From the NCBI RefSeq assembly GCF_900187505.1, contig NZ_FYDL01000007.1, positions 62,001 to 126,000 on the forward strand: a stretch of DNA of 64,000 nt. The letters are read 5' to 3'. Position 1 is the stretch's first letter; the number at the start of each line of letters is the position of its first letter. The stretch is from Pseudomonas sp. Irchel s3h17. GTDB lineage: Bacteria; Pseudomonadota; Gammaproteobacteria; Pseudomonadales; Pseudomonadaceae. Below, one piece after another: positions 31,466-40,483 of this stretch. The notes beneath the pieces are model-generated. The model was not told where the DNA came from and searched no databases. It saw nothing but the letters and a program-made list of their open reading frames with translations. The position numbers and the translations under genes are program-made.

Positions 31466-32058
31466 GCGGCAACCTTCGGCGTGTAGGTCAGTGTGCCGTC
31501 GAGGATCGCTTCCTTGATGGCCTCGAATTCCCAGCAGTAATACTGACTGTCGACGTAGATGCGCAGACCGCGACGATAGTCGTGTTTCTTGCGCTGGATG
31601 AAGGCTTCAGCCGCGGCGTAGGTCAGGTGAGCATTCACATAGACCCACTCTTCCTGCCAGCCGGTGACGGTGTGATCTTCCAGCTCGCCAAGGACGCGCC
31701 ACTGATCATCTTCACTGGCTTTCATGAACTGGCATTCCGACCAGAGCTGCATAGCCTTGTTCAGTCTGGCCTTTTCAGGCCGATCACACTGGCCCCAGTA
31801 CTCTTTCTGGCTGAAGCATTCGCTCTCGCCGCTGTGGAAATACACCAGGCGTTGCTCGGTGTAGTCCATGTCCAGACCACAAACGATGCGCCGCTGCTCC
31901 ACGATGAAGATGGCCGCCGCGGTGCTGTGATCCCGGACCCGGGGTCCGTTGCAGTCATAGCGCAGACGCGCCACGAAGTCGGTCCAGGTCGCTGCGTCGA
32001 GATCGTGACCGGTTGCCAAGCTCGGAATCGGCTCGGTCGGTTTGTTTTCTGTGGGCAT
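31462..32058 (-). CDS. Hypothetical phage-associated protein
   Basis: 198 aa from MPTENKPTEPIP. GGAGGT lies 6 nt upstream of this ATG, which settles the start against a longer open frame reaching 32160. Aromatic-rich (WQEEWVYVNAHLTYAAAEAF, YVDSQYYCWEFEAIKEAI). Resembles uncharacterised proteins common in Pseudomonas prophages and islands; no catalytic motif visible. Likely part of the prophage remnant. Confidence 0.65.
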   Translation of the reverse strand: MPTENKPTEPIPSLATGHDLDAATWTDFVARLRYDCNGPRVRDHSTAAAIFIVEQRRIVCGLDMDYTEQRLVYFHSGESECFSQKEYWGQCDRPEKARLNKAMQLWSECQFMKASEDDQWRVLGELEDHTVTGWQEEWVYVNAHLTYAAAEAFIQRKKHDYRRGLRIYVDSQYYCWEFEAIKEAILDGTLTYTPKVAA

Positions 32059-32150
32059 GGGGATACCTCCAGCCTTAATCAGGGCTACAGTTAGTTTCGC
32101 GAGGTTTGGTTGAGGAGTGCTATTTATGAAAATGCATGTGAGACCTTTTT

Positions 32151-32330
32151 TTGCCGTCAAGAAGCATTAACGATGGTCAGTACTGGATATGCATTGAGCA
32201 GGGGCCCACCAAAAGCCCCTTAACATATGGCACCTATGGCTTTGAGCTTGAGCCTGGAGTAAGCCTTGATCAGGCAGAAGCGATTGCCAAATACATGGGC
32301 GAAAAACTGGAATATTTCGTCAAGCTCTGA
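32151..32330 (+). CDS. Possible 59-aa protein with TTG start
   Basis: Plus-strand frame from TTG at 32151 to TGA at 32330, convergent with the methylase fragment. The translation reads like a real compact protein (QYWICIEQGPTKSPLTYGTY, then EPGVSLDQAEAIAKYMGEKL). The ribosome site is poor and the 5' end may have been lost. Too short for standard gene finders. Confidence 0.4.
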   Translation: MPSRSINDGQYWICIEQGPTKSPLTYGTYGFELEPGVSLDQAEAIAKYMGEKLEYFVKL

Positions 32331-33077
32331 TCATGCTTCGAGCCGTCGAAGAATTCGAATCCCAATCCAACGCACGACGGTGACCGCCTTGCTGTTCCCG
32401 ATCGCCTTGTAGCGCGGGCCATCCGGGCATTCGCTGGCTGGCTTGCCGCGCCAAGGGATCAGTGTGTAGTCGTCGGGCATACCCTGAAGGCGTTCGCACT
32501 CGAGGGGAAGCAAGCGCCGAACACCGGAACCGCCCGGGGTGATTGGTTGGACTCGCCCGGTTCCGTCCTCACTGCCGTCGAAGCCATCGACCTTAAGCGT
32601 ATGGGTGATGTCACCGGTGATGCACACTGCCACCTGGCCGCCAGCGTTGGCGTGACTGCCCGAATGGTTCATGGCTCGAAGCGTTGGCGACATCGCTCCA
32701 GCATCTGCACCGTGATCCTTGCAGGAGAAGGCTAGCACTGCGTTTTCCTGACCGTTGTTGCGGCCGAGCGCGAAGGCCGTTGAGTTGCTGACCCCGGGAT
32801 CTTGCGTTCCATGCACCACCAGTAGGCCGGATTCTGCATCCTGCTGAGTTGCGCTCCCGGCTGCCTTTCCGTTGGCGTTAAGCGTCCCTGCCACGATGAA
32901 CGCTTCCGAGTCGGCGCGATGGCTGCTTTGCGACTGAGCTCGAAGTGCGGGTGCGGTGATAGGGATGTCATCAAGGCTGTACCCGCCGGACTTGCGTCCG
33001 CCGCCGGCGAGCGTCGGCGCCACAAAGAATGTCTCACTTTCGAAGTCTTGCCGGCCGCCATGGTGGGTGGCCGAGCG
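32331..33077 (-). pseudogene. C-terminal fragment of a phage DNA cytosine-5 methyltransferase
   Basis: The C-terminus has methyltransferase motifs IX-X: RRLLPLECERLQGMPDDYTL and PDGPRYKAIGNSKAVTVVRW. A long glycine/serine-rich target-recognition stretch precedes them (APTLAGGGRKSGGYSLDD). The N-terminal SAM-binding and PCQ catalytic motifs are absent; the frame hits a stop at 33078-33080. It cannot methylate DNA alone. Apparently cut off by the rearrangement that placed the plus-strand integrase fragment next to it. Confidence 0.82.
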
Positions 33078-33147
33078 CTACGGCGCTTGGATGTGGCCAT
33101 CGACATTTGAAGTGGTCGACTTGCTTAGCAAAAAAGGGCGATGAGCA

Positions 33148-34240
33148 ATGACCGCTCCTTTGAAAACCTTGACTGTAAAACTGTCCGATGCCGCGATTAA
33201 ACAGCATGCCAACGATCCGAGCATTACCGAGCTGAAGGATCCGCGACACCCGCTGCGCTTTCGTTACCGTCACGATCGCAACAAAGGCAGTTGGCACCTG
33301 GTGCGTTTCGACAAAGGCGCTAAATGGAAAAAGGCGGCCAACTGGCCCGATGTGCCGGCGCGGGTCATGCTCGACAGCTTGCCAGTGGTGCAGGCCCGGT
33401 TGTTGGCGGATCCGACGGCGGCGGCCACGGTGGATGGCTGGGAGCGGGTTGGCCAAGTGCTGGAATGGTACGCCGCGCGCCTGAAGACCGATAACAGCTT
33501 GTCCAAAAGTCGCCGGGGATCGTCGTTGTCAGCTATCCGCTGCCAGCTCCTGCCCGCGCTGAGTGACCTGCCCTTGTGCAAACTCAATGCCGATACCTTG
33601 GACCGACACCTGATCTGGCACATGCAGGCCGAGTACAGCCTGTCCTACGTCAAGTCCGTGTTGGACGTACTGAAGGTAGTGTTCGGCGCCGCCTTGACGC
33701 TGAAAAAGATCACCGTGAATCCACTGCTCGGGGTGTCGTTCAGTCACTTCACCAAGGCCAAAATCAAGCCCAAGGGCGCGCGCTTGCGACACGTAGCCGT
33801 GGTGGATCTGCTGGCCGAATGGGGTGAAGCGTTCGCCGAGGATCCGGCGGCCGTGACGCTGCTGGTGTTGATGCTGACCCATGCCACACGGATCACCGAA
33901 AGCCGTCTGGCCAAGTGGAAGAACGTTCACCTGGACGCGGGGGAGTGGTTCATTCCGGCCGATGACACCAAATCCAAGCGCGACCACCTGTTGCCATTGA
34001 CCACGCAAGTGGTGGCCTATCTTGAGCGCTACCGAGATCGACAACTGGCCGATGGTTACGACGGGGCCTACCTGTTTCCGGCGACGTCACGTGCGGGGCG
34101 ACCGATGTCACGCAGCCAGGCCTTCAACATTTTTTCCCGGTTCGGGGCAGGCGAGTGGACCAGTCACGACCTGCGCAAATTGGCGCCTTCCACCTGCCTC
34201 AATGACCTGAGCTGTTCGGCCGACATGGCGCGGGAAAAGC
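33148..34240 (+). pseudogene. 5' portion of a second phage tyrosine integrase
   Basis: About 365 codons of a phage integrase with N-terminal SAM-like core-binding domain (VGQVLEWYAARLKTDNSLSK) and the start of the catalytic domain (LTHATRITESRLAKW, TKSKRDHLLPLT, SHDLRKLA). Sequence decays after HDLRKLA and never reaches the second His box or the catalytic Tyr. It then runs, out of frame, into a gpD-like tail gene. A GAGCA site precedes the ATG. Non-functional as it stands. Confidence 0.85.
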
Positions 34241-34246
34241 TGCTGG

Positions 34247-35107
34247 TTGCCTTGGGCTCTACGGCCACCCCAACCGGCGGGCCGGGTGGGCCGCTACACC
34301 GTGGACGAGGTGGCAGTTTCCGGCCCACCGGACACGCTGGTGATCAGTGGCAAGGCCAGCGATATGCGTGGCAGCGGCAAAACCACCCGCAGCGGCAACT
34401 GGGAGGACGTCAGCCTGGCGCAGATCGTCGGCGATGTCGCAGCGCGCAATGGCTGGCCGTCATCCTGCCCGGTCGACACCCGCGTGCCGCGCATGGATCA
34501 GCTCAATGAGTCGGACTTCAACTTCATCACCCGCCTGGCCAAAAAGCACGACTGCACCGCCAAGGTGGCCGACGGCAAGCTGTTGGTGCTGCCGCGACAG
34601 GGTGGGCAGAGCGCAAGTGGCAAGGCCCTGGCGGTCATCATCCTGCAGCGCAGTGACGTGACCCGCTGGCAGTTTCGTTTGAGCGACCGCAGTACGCACC
34701 AGGGCGTGAGCACCCAGTACCAGGACCCGGCCAGCGGGGAATTACAGATTTCGTACCTGGACAACCCCAATGTGCCGGAAGGTATGCCGCCGGTGCACAC
34801 CGACCGCCATCTCTACCCGGACAAAACCGCTGCCGACGAAGCGGCGAAGGCCCGCCTGGCCGCGTTCAACCGATCCACCGCCTCGGTGCGCCTCGACCTC
34901 CCCGGACGTACTGATCTGTTTTCCGAATGCATGATTGAAGCGCAGGGCTTCAAGCGCGGGCTCGATGGTGAGTACTTGGCAGAGTCGGTCGATCACACCT
35001 TCACTCCGTCCGGGTGGACGGTGTCGGTGGAGTGCAACGGCGGCAAGGAGGGCAAGGCCAAGGCCTCGGGCAAGCCGCCGAATGTGGTGCTCGACGTGCC
35101 GGTTTGA
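34247..35107 (+). pseudogene. 3' portion of a P2-like late control/tail gene D
   Basis: Matches the gpD family of P2-like phages: GRYTVDEVAVSGPPDTLVIS, KASDMRGSGKTTRSGNWED, MDQLNESDFNFITRLAKKHD and a C-terminal SVDHTFTPSGWTVSVE. The N-terminal part of the usual roughly 330-aa protein is missing, having been replaced by the integrase fragment that overlaps in another frame. gpD forms the tail hub that attaches the baseplate spike. Confidence 0.82.
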
Positions 35108-35178
35108 TTACCCAGGCATGTGAGTCGTCCCAGCTTAAACAGATTTCAAATTCGAAATAAAAGGAGCGGCCAGACTGG

Positions 35179-35295
35179 ATGCGTCAACATCCCGCCTGGC
35201 CGCCGTCCCCGCAGATGATCCCTGCAAGTCCCGCCAAGGCTCCTGCTCTGTGCACAAAGCGGAGCGAGCCTAGCACCTGTTTATTTATACAGTAA
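35179..35295 (+). CDS. Possible 38-aa phage protein
   Basis: Frame opening MRQHPAWPPSPQM, ending CLFIQ, between the gpD-like gene and the adenine methylase. GGAG lies 12 nt upstream. Pro-rich. It may simply be open by chance in a transcribed spacer. Confidence 0.3.
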   Translation: MRQHPAWPPSPQMIPASPAKAPALCTKRSEPSTCLFIQ

Positions 35296-35309
35296 AGGTC
35301 TTGCTATCT

Positions 35310-35804
35310 ATGTCTTCACCCATCATCCCTTGGATGGGCGGCAAACGCCGCCTGGCCGATCGCCTCATTCCGCTGTTCCCTCCGCACGAATGCTACGTCG
35401 AGGTCTTTGCCGGCGGCGCCGCGCTGTACTTCATGCGGCCCCAGGTCGCGCCGGTTGAAGTGCTCAACGACATCAACGGCGACTTGGTGACGTTGTATCG
35501 CGTCGTGCAGAACCACCTCGAAGAGTTTGTGCGCCAGTTCAAGTGGGCGCTCAGCTCGCGCCAGGTGTTCGAGTGGTAGAAGATGACCCGCCCAGAAACT
35601 CTCACCGACATCCAGCGCGCCGCCCGATTCTTCTACCTGCAGCACCATGCCTTTGCCGGCAAGGTCACCGGGCAGACCTTCGGTACCGCGACCACGGGCC
35701 CTGCAATTAACCTGCTGCGGATCGAGGAAAATCTCTCGGCCGCCTGGCAGCGCCTATCTGGCACTTACGTCGAACACCTACCCTGGCCAGATGCGACCAG
35801 ATAG
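35310..35804 (+). pseudogene. Phage DNA adenine methylase (Dam-like), amber-interrupted and truncated
   Basis: Opening SSPIIPWMGGKRRLADRLIP with the SAM-binding motif and CYVEVFAGGAALYFMRP are typical of phage D12-class Dam enzymes. The frame has a TAG at 35577-35579 and then continues in the same frame with family sequence (KMTRPETLTDIQRAARFFYL...AFAGKV), so a single base change, probably CAG to TAG, interrupts it. It stops at VEHLPWPDATR, before the catalytic DPPY motif. Dead on two counts. Confidence 0.85.
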
Positions 35805-35959
35805 CGCGAAAACACGGACCGTGGGCTTCTTTCTCCGCGCGAGCATTGATCGGAGCTGCCCGATCCTTGGCTCGATGAGGCAGTCATCCCCAGCGCACTA
35901 TGTCTGCTTGCAGCAGATTGCCTTGCTGATGGAGTCGGGCGGGGCTTCGTGGTCTATCG
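35805..35959. other. Short scar between phage remnants and cargo
   Basis: No complete gene. One plus frame (DEAVIPSALCLLAADCLADG) looks like a leftover coding end without start. Right of about 35960 the sequence becomes visibly A+T-rich, marking a composition boundary. Confidence 0.45.
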
Positions 35960-36934
35960 CTATAACATTACAAAGGATTTGTTAATTCTGGATTTTTTTA
36001 TTTTTCCATTCGTCTGGATGCTAATTTCACTTTTCGTGAATGATGCATTTGGTCCAATGGTTACAGAATGCAATATTTTATCTAATGGTATAGATACAAA
36101 CTTGGATTTATTATTTTCTGAAAGCGATAGCTTTGTATGGATTTGGTTTTTTCTCTCGATATACTGCTTATTAAAGGCTTCTGATAACTCAATTGGTTGG
36201 CATGTAGTGAAATGCCCCCACTTTGCCAGCAGGCTGCACATTTGTAGAAATATCGAATAGTTATCAGATACGACAAATCGTACCTCGGACTCTGCTTCGT
36301 ATGGGTCAGATACCTTAATGAAGTTCCTCCAGTACTCAAGAAAAAAGAACCAGACCAAGTAGCCTGCATTTCCAAGTTGAGCATTGGCTTGTTGGATTGC
36401 GGGAAAGATCATCTCCATGAAACGATCAGCCCATTCATTGTTGTAAGATACATAGCAACATTTTAAGTAGTCTGGAAGCAGCTCAAAATCGGTTAGTGTC
36501 TCGTTTAAAAGATCTAGGTATTGCTTTGTGGAGAAGCATAGGCATATTCCTTTTCCTTGGTCGCCGTAATTTCTCCATAAGTAAGCGTTTTTGTCTGAAG
36601 TTGTATTTGATTGAATGAAAACGTGATGGCTGGAAAGTTCGTTGTTTATAATGGCTGCGAGATCATGGTTTTCCCCGGTTTCCTTGTCTGTAATTGTTCC
36701 GCTGATACGATTTTCGATAGAGAAAATATGTTTTCGCTCTAAAGAGTCTGTAAAATTACTGGTCGTATGCAATCGCACTGAATTTGTCTCTATCATTGAG
36801 CAAAAGCTGTCCCAAGAGGTGTAATGATAGACATGAGTCGGCAGCTTTATTTTTACACTGGCGTCGATACCTTTTAATACTCCGAAAAATATATTTCGAG
36901 CCGTATTCAATTGACCTTCTAATTCTTCTGTCAT
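35960..36934 (-). CDS. DUF2971-family protein
   Basis: 324-aa cytosolic protein in strongly A+T-rich DNA, unlike its neighbours. DUF2971 marks are VYHYTSWDSFCSMIETNSVR and AYLWRNYGDQGKGICLCFS. The C-terminal half is not conserved. The family has no proven activity, but it is frequent in mobile and accessory regions; the YHYT...S...LWxxYgdxgkGicl pattern suggests an ADP-ribosyl-transferase-like or nucleotide-related fold (inference). Composition indicates recent transfer. Confidence 0.8.
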   Translation of the reverse strand: MTEELEGQLNTARNIFFGVLKGIDASVKIKLPTHVYHYTSWDSFCSMIETNSVRLHTTSNFTDSLERKHIFSIENRISGTITDKETGENHDLAAIINNELSSHHVFIQSNTTSDKNAYLWRNYGDQGKGICLCFSTKQYLDLLNETLTDFELLPDYLKCCYVSYNNEWADRFMEMIFPAIQQANAQLGNAGYLVWFFFLEYWRNFIKVSDPYEAESEVRFVVSDNYSIFLQMCSLLAKWGHFTTCQPIELSEAFNKQYIERKNQIHTKLSLSENNKSKFVSIPLDKILHSVTIGPNASFTKSEISIQTNGKIKKSRINKSFVML

Positions 36935-37083
36935 TTTCTAATTCTGCATTAATTCGCTTAGACTATAGCGATATTTTGAGACGCGGAGGATCACCTTTGG
37001 TGGGACGCCGCTTCTAGACTACAATCGCCCGAATGCATATCTAAATTGACCATCGTTAGGATTGCTGGAACCTAGCTTGATCC

Positions 37084-37506
37084 TTAATCTACGGCGCTGT
37101 CATTTCGATGCAAGAGGCATTTCTCTAACACACCTCTTTCAGCAGTACTTCGGACATAGCCTTTACTTTCATACCATGCGATCAGGTCTTCGTCACTTAG
37201 TTCGTCTTGAAAAAGAGATCTTGCAGTCAATCTGACGCTCGTGTGGCCAAGCTGGGCTGCGAACAGTTCAGCTTGAGAAAGAATCCAAGTCCCAACACCA
37301 CATTTCCGAGTGTCGCGAAGGACAAAAATTTCATAAATAAAGCCCTCGGGGCGTCCCCAATCTTCGTATATAAGTAGGCCTATCTCCACATCTTCAAGCA
37401 CAGCAGTGAACTGGCGAGTCTTGGAGTTTTGACCTTGCAAAAGGCGTTCGCAAAGAATCTCATTCTTCAGCTCTATAAACGCCCCAATCTCAACCAACTT
37501 AAGCAT
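37084..37506 (-). CDS. GNAT-family N-acetyltransferase (island cargo)
   Basis: 140 aa. GNAT core with FIYEIFVLRDTRKCGVGTWI as the strand 4 and acetyl-CoA loop (RxxGxG variant RKCGVG), then ARSLFQDELSDEDLIAWYES and a closing KGYVRSTAE. It is encoded 57 nt after the 365-aa island gene on the same strand, so the two may be a unit. GNATs in islands can be toxins, antibiotic-modifying enzymes or immunity factors; nothing here decides. Confidence 0.78.
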   Translation of the reverse strand: MLKLVEIGAFIELKNEILCERLLQGQNSKTRQFTAVLEDVEIGLLIYEDWGRPEGFIYEIFVLRDTRKCGVGTWILSQAELFAAQLGHTSVRLTARSLFQDELSDEDLIAWYESKGYVRSTAERGVLEKCLLHRNDSAVD

Positions 37507-37563
37507 GCTTCCTTCCGTTCATTTCGCGGGTTATATGTAACTCAGAGAGCCTGGCCGCTGATT

Positions 37564-38661
37564 CTAAAAGTGAATCGGCTCTCCCCAGTCTCCAAGATCT
37601 GGTGAGCGTGCCAATGGGTTGCCGCGAATGGCGTAGATTTCGTCCTGAGAGAGATTAAATATTCGGGACTTAATGTAATTTTTGGTCGTGGGTTCTAGCG
37701 ACTCATACCATTCAGGAGAAAGTGCAACGTTTTCACTAAGATCGAGCGCTGCGTGTATGACAGCTTTTGTGGGAGCTCCTGAATGGGCCAATGATTCAAA
37801 AAGACGCAGCGGAGCGTCATTGGCTGTATCTAGCCATGAAAAAATTGCCGCGCTACCGGCTTTGAGAGGAATGACCGAAACCATTACATGGGACAGTTCG
37901 ACAGTCCTGTCTGCCATATTCTGAAGTCGATTTCCGTTCAGGTCAGCAGATGGCTGGACAGCAAAAGATGCTACTACCGATGGTGGTTCAGGGAAGATTA
38001 ATGCACGAGACACAAGTTTTCCCCAGTCCTTAGCGATCAATAGCTCATCCAGTTTACTCTTCAGCGTTTCAATTTCTGATGCTCCGTCGAGAATTGCTGT
38101 AAGGTACTGCTCCGCCAGTTCTGTCAGTTGTAATTCTTCTTTGATTCCATGCATTGCAGCAAACTTTTCGAGCGAAGGAAAGGACTCATGCTGTTTACGC
38201 TTGAGGTAGCTTTCGCGAGCTACAGCTCTGTATGCAAGCATGAAAAGTTGTTCAGGGTTGAAGTCGAATGGTCGTGTCTCTACACACGCAAATAGATCGC
38301 GATCATGTGTGCGGCAAAAGCCATTGAAGACTGACACGTCTCTCAGACCTTGGAGCTCCAGACTCAAAGGAAATTTAGATCGATCGTTACTTATGCTCTT
38401 CTGTATAGCGTAAACGCGACCCTCTCTTGAGATCGGTCTCAGAAATGCTTCGAGTGAAAGGGTGTGCGCTGAGACGATTGGCCCTTCATGATCTTCTTGA
38501 GGTGCGAGGCAAACCTTCGTCTTATACAGCTTGTTGAACTCTGATATTTGCTCACCGACGGCTCGCCGACGCCCAGCAGCATCACGCTCTGCCTCCTTTT
38601 CGCGTTCTAATGCTCCCTGTACGCGCTCTTCTCTTGTTCCTCGTGATTTAGCCTGCCCCAT
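37564..38661 (-). CDS. Uncharacterised 365-aa accessory protein
   Basis: Opens with a basic, charged helix (MGQAKSRGTREERVQGALER), then has a Cys/His-bearing block (CLAPQEDHEGPIVSAHTLSL) and NGFCRTHDRDLFACVE. The C-x-P...H-E-G-I-x-x-AHT and G-F-C-x-x-HD patterns look like a zinc- or metal-binding domain known from scattered accessory proteins, with the middle region alpha-helical (YRAVARESYLKRKQHESF). No name can be given with confidence. GGGGAG lies just before the ATG. Probable operon with the GNAT gene downstream. Confidence 0.7.
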   Translation of the reverse strand: MGQAKSRGTREERVQGALEREKEAERDAAGRRRAVGEQISEFNKLYKTKVCLAPQEDHEGPIVSAHTLSLEAFLRPISREGRVYAIQKSISNDRSKFPLSLELQGLRDVSVFNGFCRTHDRDLFACVETRPFDFNPEQLFMLAYRAVARESYLKRKQHESFPSLEKFAAMHGIKEELQLTELAEQYLTAILDGASEIETLKSKLDELLIAKDWGKLVSRALIFPEPPSVVASFAVQPSADLNGNRLQNMADRTVELSHVMVSVIPLKAGSAAIFSWLDTANDAPLRLFESLAHSGAPTKAVIHAALDLSENVALSPEWYESLEPTTKNYIKSRIFNLSQDEIYAIRGNPLARSPDLGDWGEPIHF

Positions 38662-38930
38662 TGCTCTCCCCCAAACTCCTAAAAGTTACCGGATCATACA
38701 GTAGCTTCCACACCACGCCGACGAGCTAAAAGGGTCGGTCCGGGTTCTTTCGGGCGAAAGAGGACTATCGAGAGAGTTAATATTGGAAATCGTTAGGATT
38801 GCCTTTGTCAGTGGCGCAGACTGACGTCGTTTCCTGAGCTTGCTGTACTGGAATGCCTGGGCTGAGACTCGACTGCAGCGACAATGGTGGGCTGAGTGAA
38901 GGGATTAGCTCTCAAGCAACTCTCCTTATT

Positions 38931-40043
38931 TCAGTCCAGAAAGGTGGCCATCTGCGCTGGACTCACATCCGGTAACAAAGCGTCTACGGGGGACATCTTG
39001 AAGCTCGCGAATCCATTGCACCATGTGAATTCGTACGCTTGGATGCCTGCCCAGAAAAGCGCCAAATCCCTGTCGCCGGTACAAAGCATCAACTTTTCAT
39101 TGGGGTACAGTGCAAACAGGCACATCAGCAGCTCCAATGAGCGAAGATCTGCCAGCGCGTTGTAGGCATCCGCCACTGTGTAATTGGCTGTCAACTTCAG
39201 CATGCGCTTGGCAGGACTACGCCCATTGGGAACCGCAATAGCGCTGAGCGCGGCAAGTACAACAAGCGACTGCCTGGGTATTCCGAATTTCTCTGAAGCG
39301 CCAAGAATCTCGTCCCAGAGTAGCGCTTTCCTTTGAGCGCTGACTGGTGCCTGAAGCTTGGGCGCCAAGTGCATCAGGAACTCCTGCTTACGCTCTAGGG
39401 CTAAGCTCGTGTCCTGAATGATACCGACAACGCCCTGCAGACCACTCTTGCCTTCAGGCACAAGTTTGGCCTGTGGCAACGCAGCCCGAACCTTTGCATA
39501 AGCTTCTTCAAGCTGTTGTTCAACGACTTCTGCTGACGGTTCAGCTCTGAGGTTTCCCTCCAGCGCAAACAACAACGGATTGATGCGAACATCCCGCTCA
39601 GCAAACATGTCGAGAAAGTCCCTATCCTCCTCCTTCGTCTTCGTCCCACTGCGAAACCGACGATTCAACTCGCTGACCGTGCACCGGTCCGGCAGGATGA
39701 CCATTCCCCCCTGAATTGCGAGGCCAGATGGTAGCCAGCCCCCTTTCACCAAGCCGATCGTCCTGGACGAATAGACGCTCCGCAGAGTGGCGTTGCCAGA
39801 GGCAACACTATCGATATCGATTCCGGAGACAGTACTTTCGACTACCTTGGAGTTCTGCCAATTCAGCGGAATGGTGATGGTATTACCCAGTCGCTGATCG
39901 ACGAGGTCTGAATAGCCAAGCGGACGAAACTCGACCCCGGTGAACGACAGCCGATTCCCTGTTGGCGTACCCGCATCGTCAATCTCAACATAAGTCATAA
40001 CCATTTCTCCCGGATGGCCGGGCGGTACCTGCTGCTTGTTCAT
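38931..40043 (-). CDS. Uncharacterised protein with PIN-like features
   Basis: 370 aa. The N-terminus is beta-rich (MTYVEIDDAGTPTGNRLSFT), then GMVILPDRCTVSELNRRF and, near the C-terminus, LMLCTGDRDLALFWAGI. A first strand ending in Asp followed by a conserved Glu/helix and a late T-x-D-x-D-L is the order of acidic residues in PIN-type RNases, so a PIN-like nuclease is the best guess, not a firm call. GGAG sits 6 nt before the ATG. It is the cargo gene closest to the right attachment site after a small phage gene. Confidence 0.65.
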   Translation of the reverse strand: MNKQQVPPGHPGEMVMTYVEIDDAGTPTGNRLSFTGVEFRPLGYSDLVDQRLGNTITIPLNWQNSKVVESTVSGIDIDSVASGNATLRSVYSSRTIGLVKGGWLPSGLAIQGGMVILPDRCTVSELNRRFRSGTKTKEEDRDFLDMFAERDVRINPLLFALEGNLRAEPSAEVVEQQLEEAYAKVRAALPQAKLVPEGKSGLQGVVGIIQDTSLALERKQEFLMHLAPKLQAPVSAQRKALLWDEILGASEKFGIPRQSLVVLAALSAIAVPNGRSPAKRMLKLTANYTVADAYNALADLRSLELLMCLFALYPNEKLMLCTGDRDLALFWAGIQAYEFTWCNGFASFKMSPVDALLPDVSPAQMATFLD

Positions 40044-40063
40044 CTGTCGCTCCTCTTTGGCCG

Positions 40064-40210
40064 TTACTCCGGCGCGCGCACGTTGTCGGCGACCTCAGCC
40101 GAGCCGCGTTGCTCGACCCAATTTGACAGCTCCATAATGGCGGCTTCGAGGGCGAGTTGATTTTCGTTGATCTTGAAGAGCAGGGAAGGGAGCAGGTCAG
40201 AGTTTGGCAT
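40064..40210 (-). CDS. Small phage-type protein, probably C-terminally truncated
   Basis: 48-aa product MPNSDLLPSLLFKINENQLA, then LEAAIMELSNWVEQRGSAEV ADNVR. I recall this type of roughly 65-aa protein in Pseudomonas prophages; here it ends early (RAPE stop), where an island breakpoint may lie. It is 20 nt upstream of the 370-aa gene and could be cotranscribed with it. Confidence 0.55.
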   Translation of the reverse strand: MPNSDLLPSLLFKINENQLALEAAIMELSNWVEQRGSAEVADNVRAPE

Positions 40211-40389
40211 CGCGAAACCTCGGTAATGAGGTCAGCGTAGCAGGGGCGTTTGAAGTCGGTGAGGCAGCAGGGAGATGGAGGTGAAGCCAGTTGCTTCAAA
40301 TGATTTCTGAGCGAGAGTTGCGGAAATAGGCAAAAAGATGCGGAAACGATTGCATCAGCGCTGCATTCCGAAACCAAACTCCAGAAACG

Positions 40390-40417
40390 ACAAAGCCCTG
40401 AAAAATCAGGGCTTTGT
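40390..40417 (-). terminator. Terminator of tRNA-Ser
   Basis: ACAAAGCCCTGA, short A loop, TCAGGGCTTTGT, just 3' of the tRNA on the minus strand. A degenerate sister copy lies at 29888-29912. Confidence 0.85.
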
Positions 40418-40427
40418 CGTATAAAGA

Positions 40428-40483
40428 TGGCGGAGGCGATGGGATTCGAACTCATGGACCTGTTACAGTCGACGGTTTTCAAG
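40428..40483 (-). repeat. attR: Right attachment site within tRNA-Ser
   Basis: 56 bp identical to 29925-29980. The island insertion restores the complete tRNA because the element carried the missing 3' part. Confidence 0.93.
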
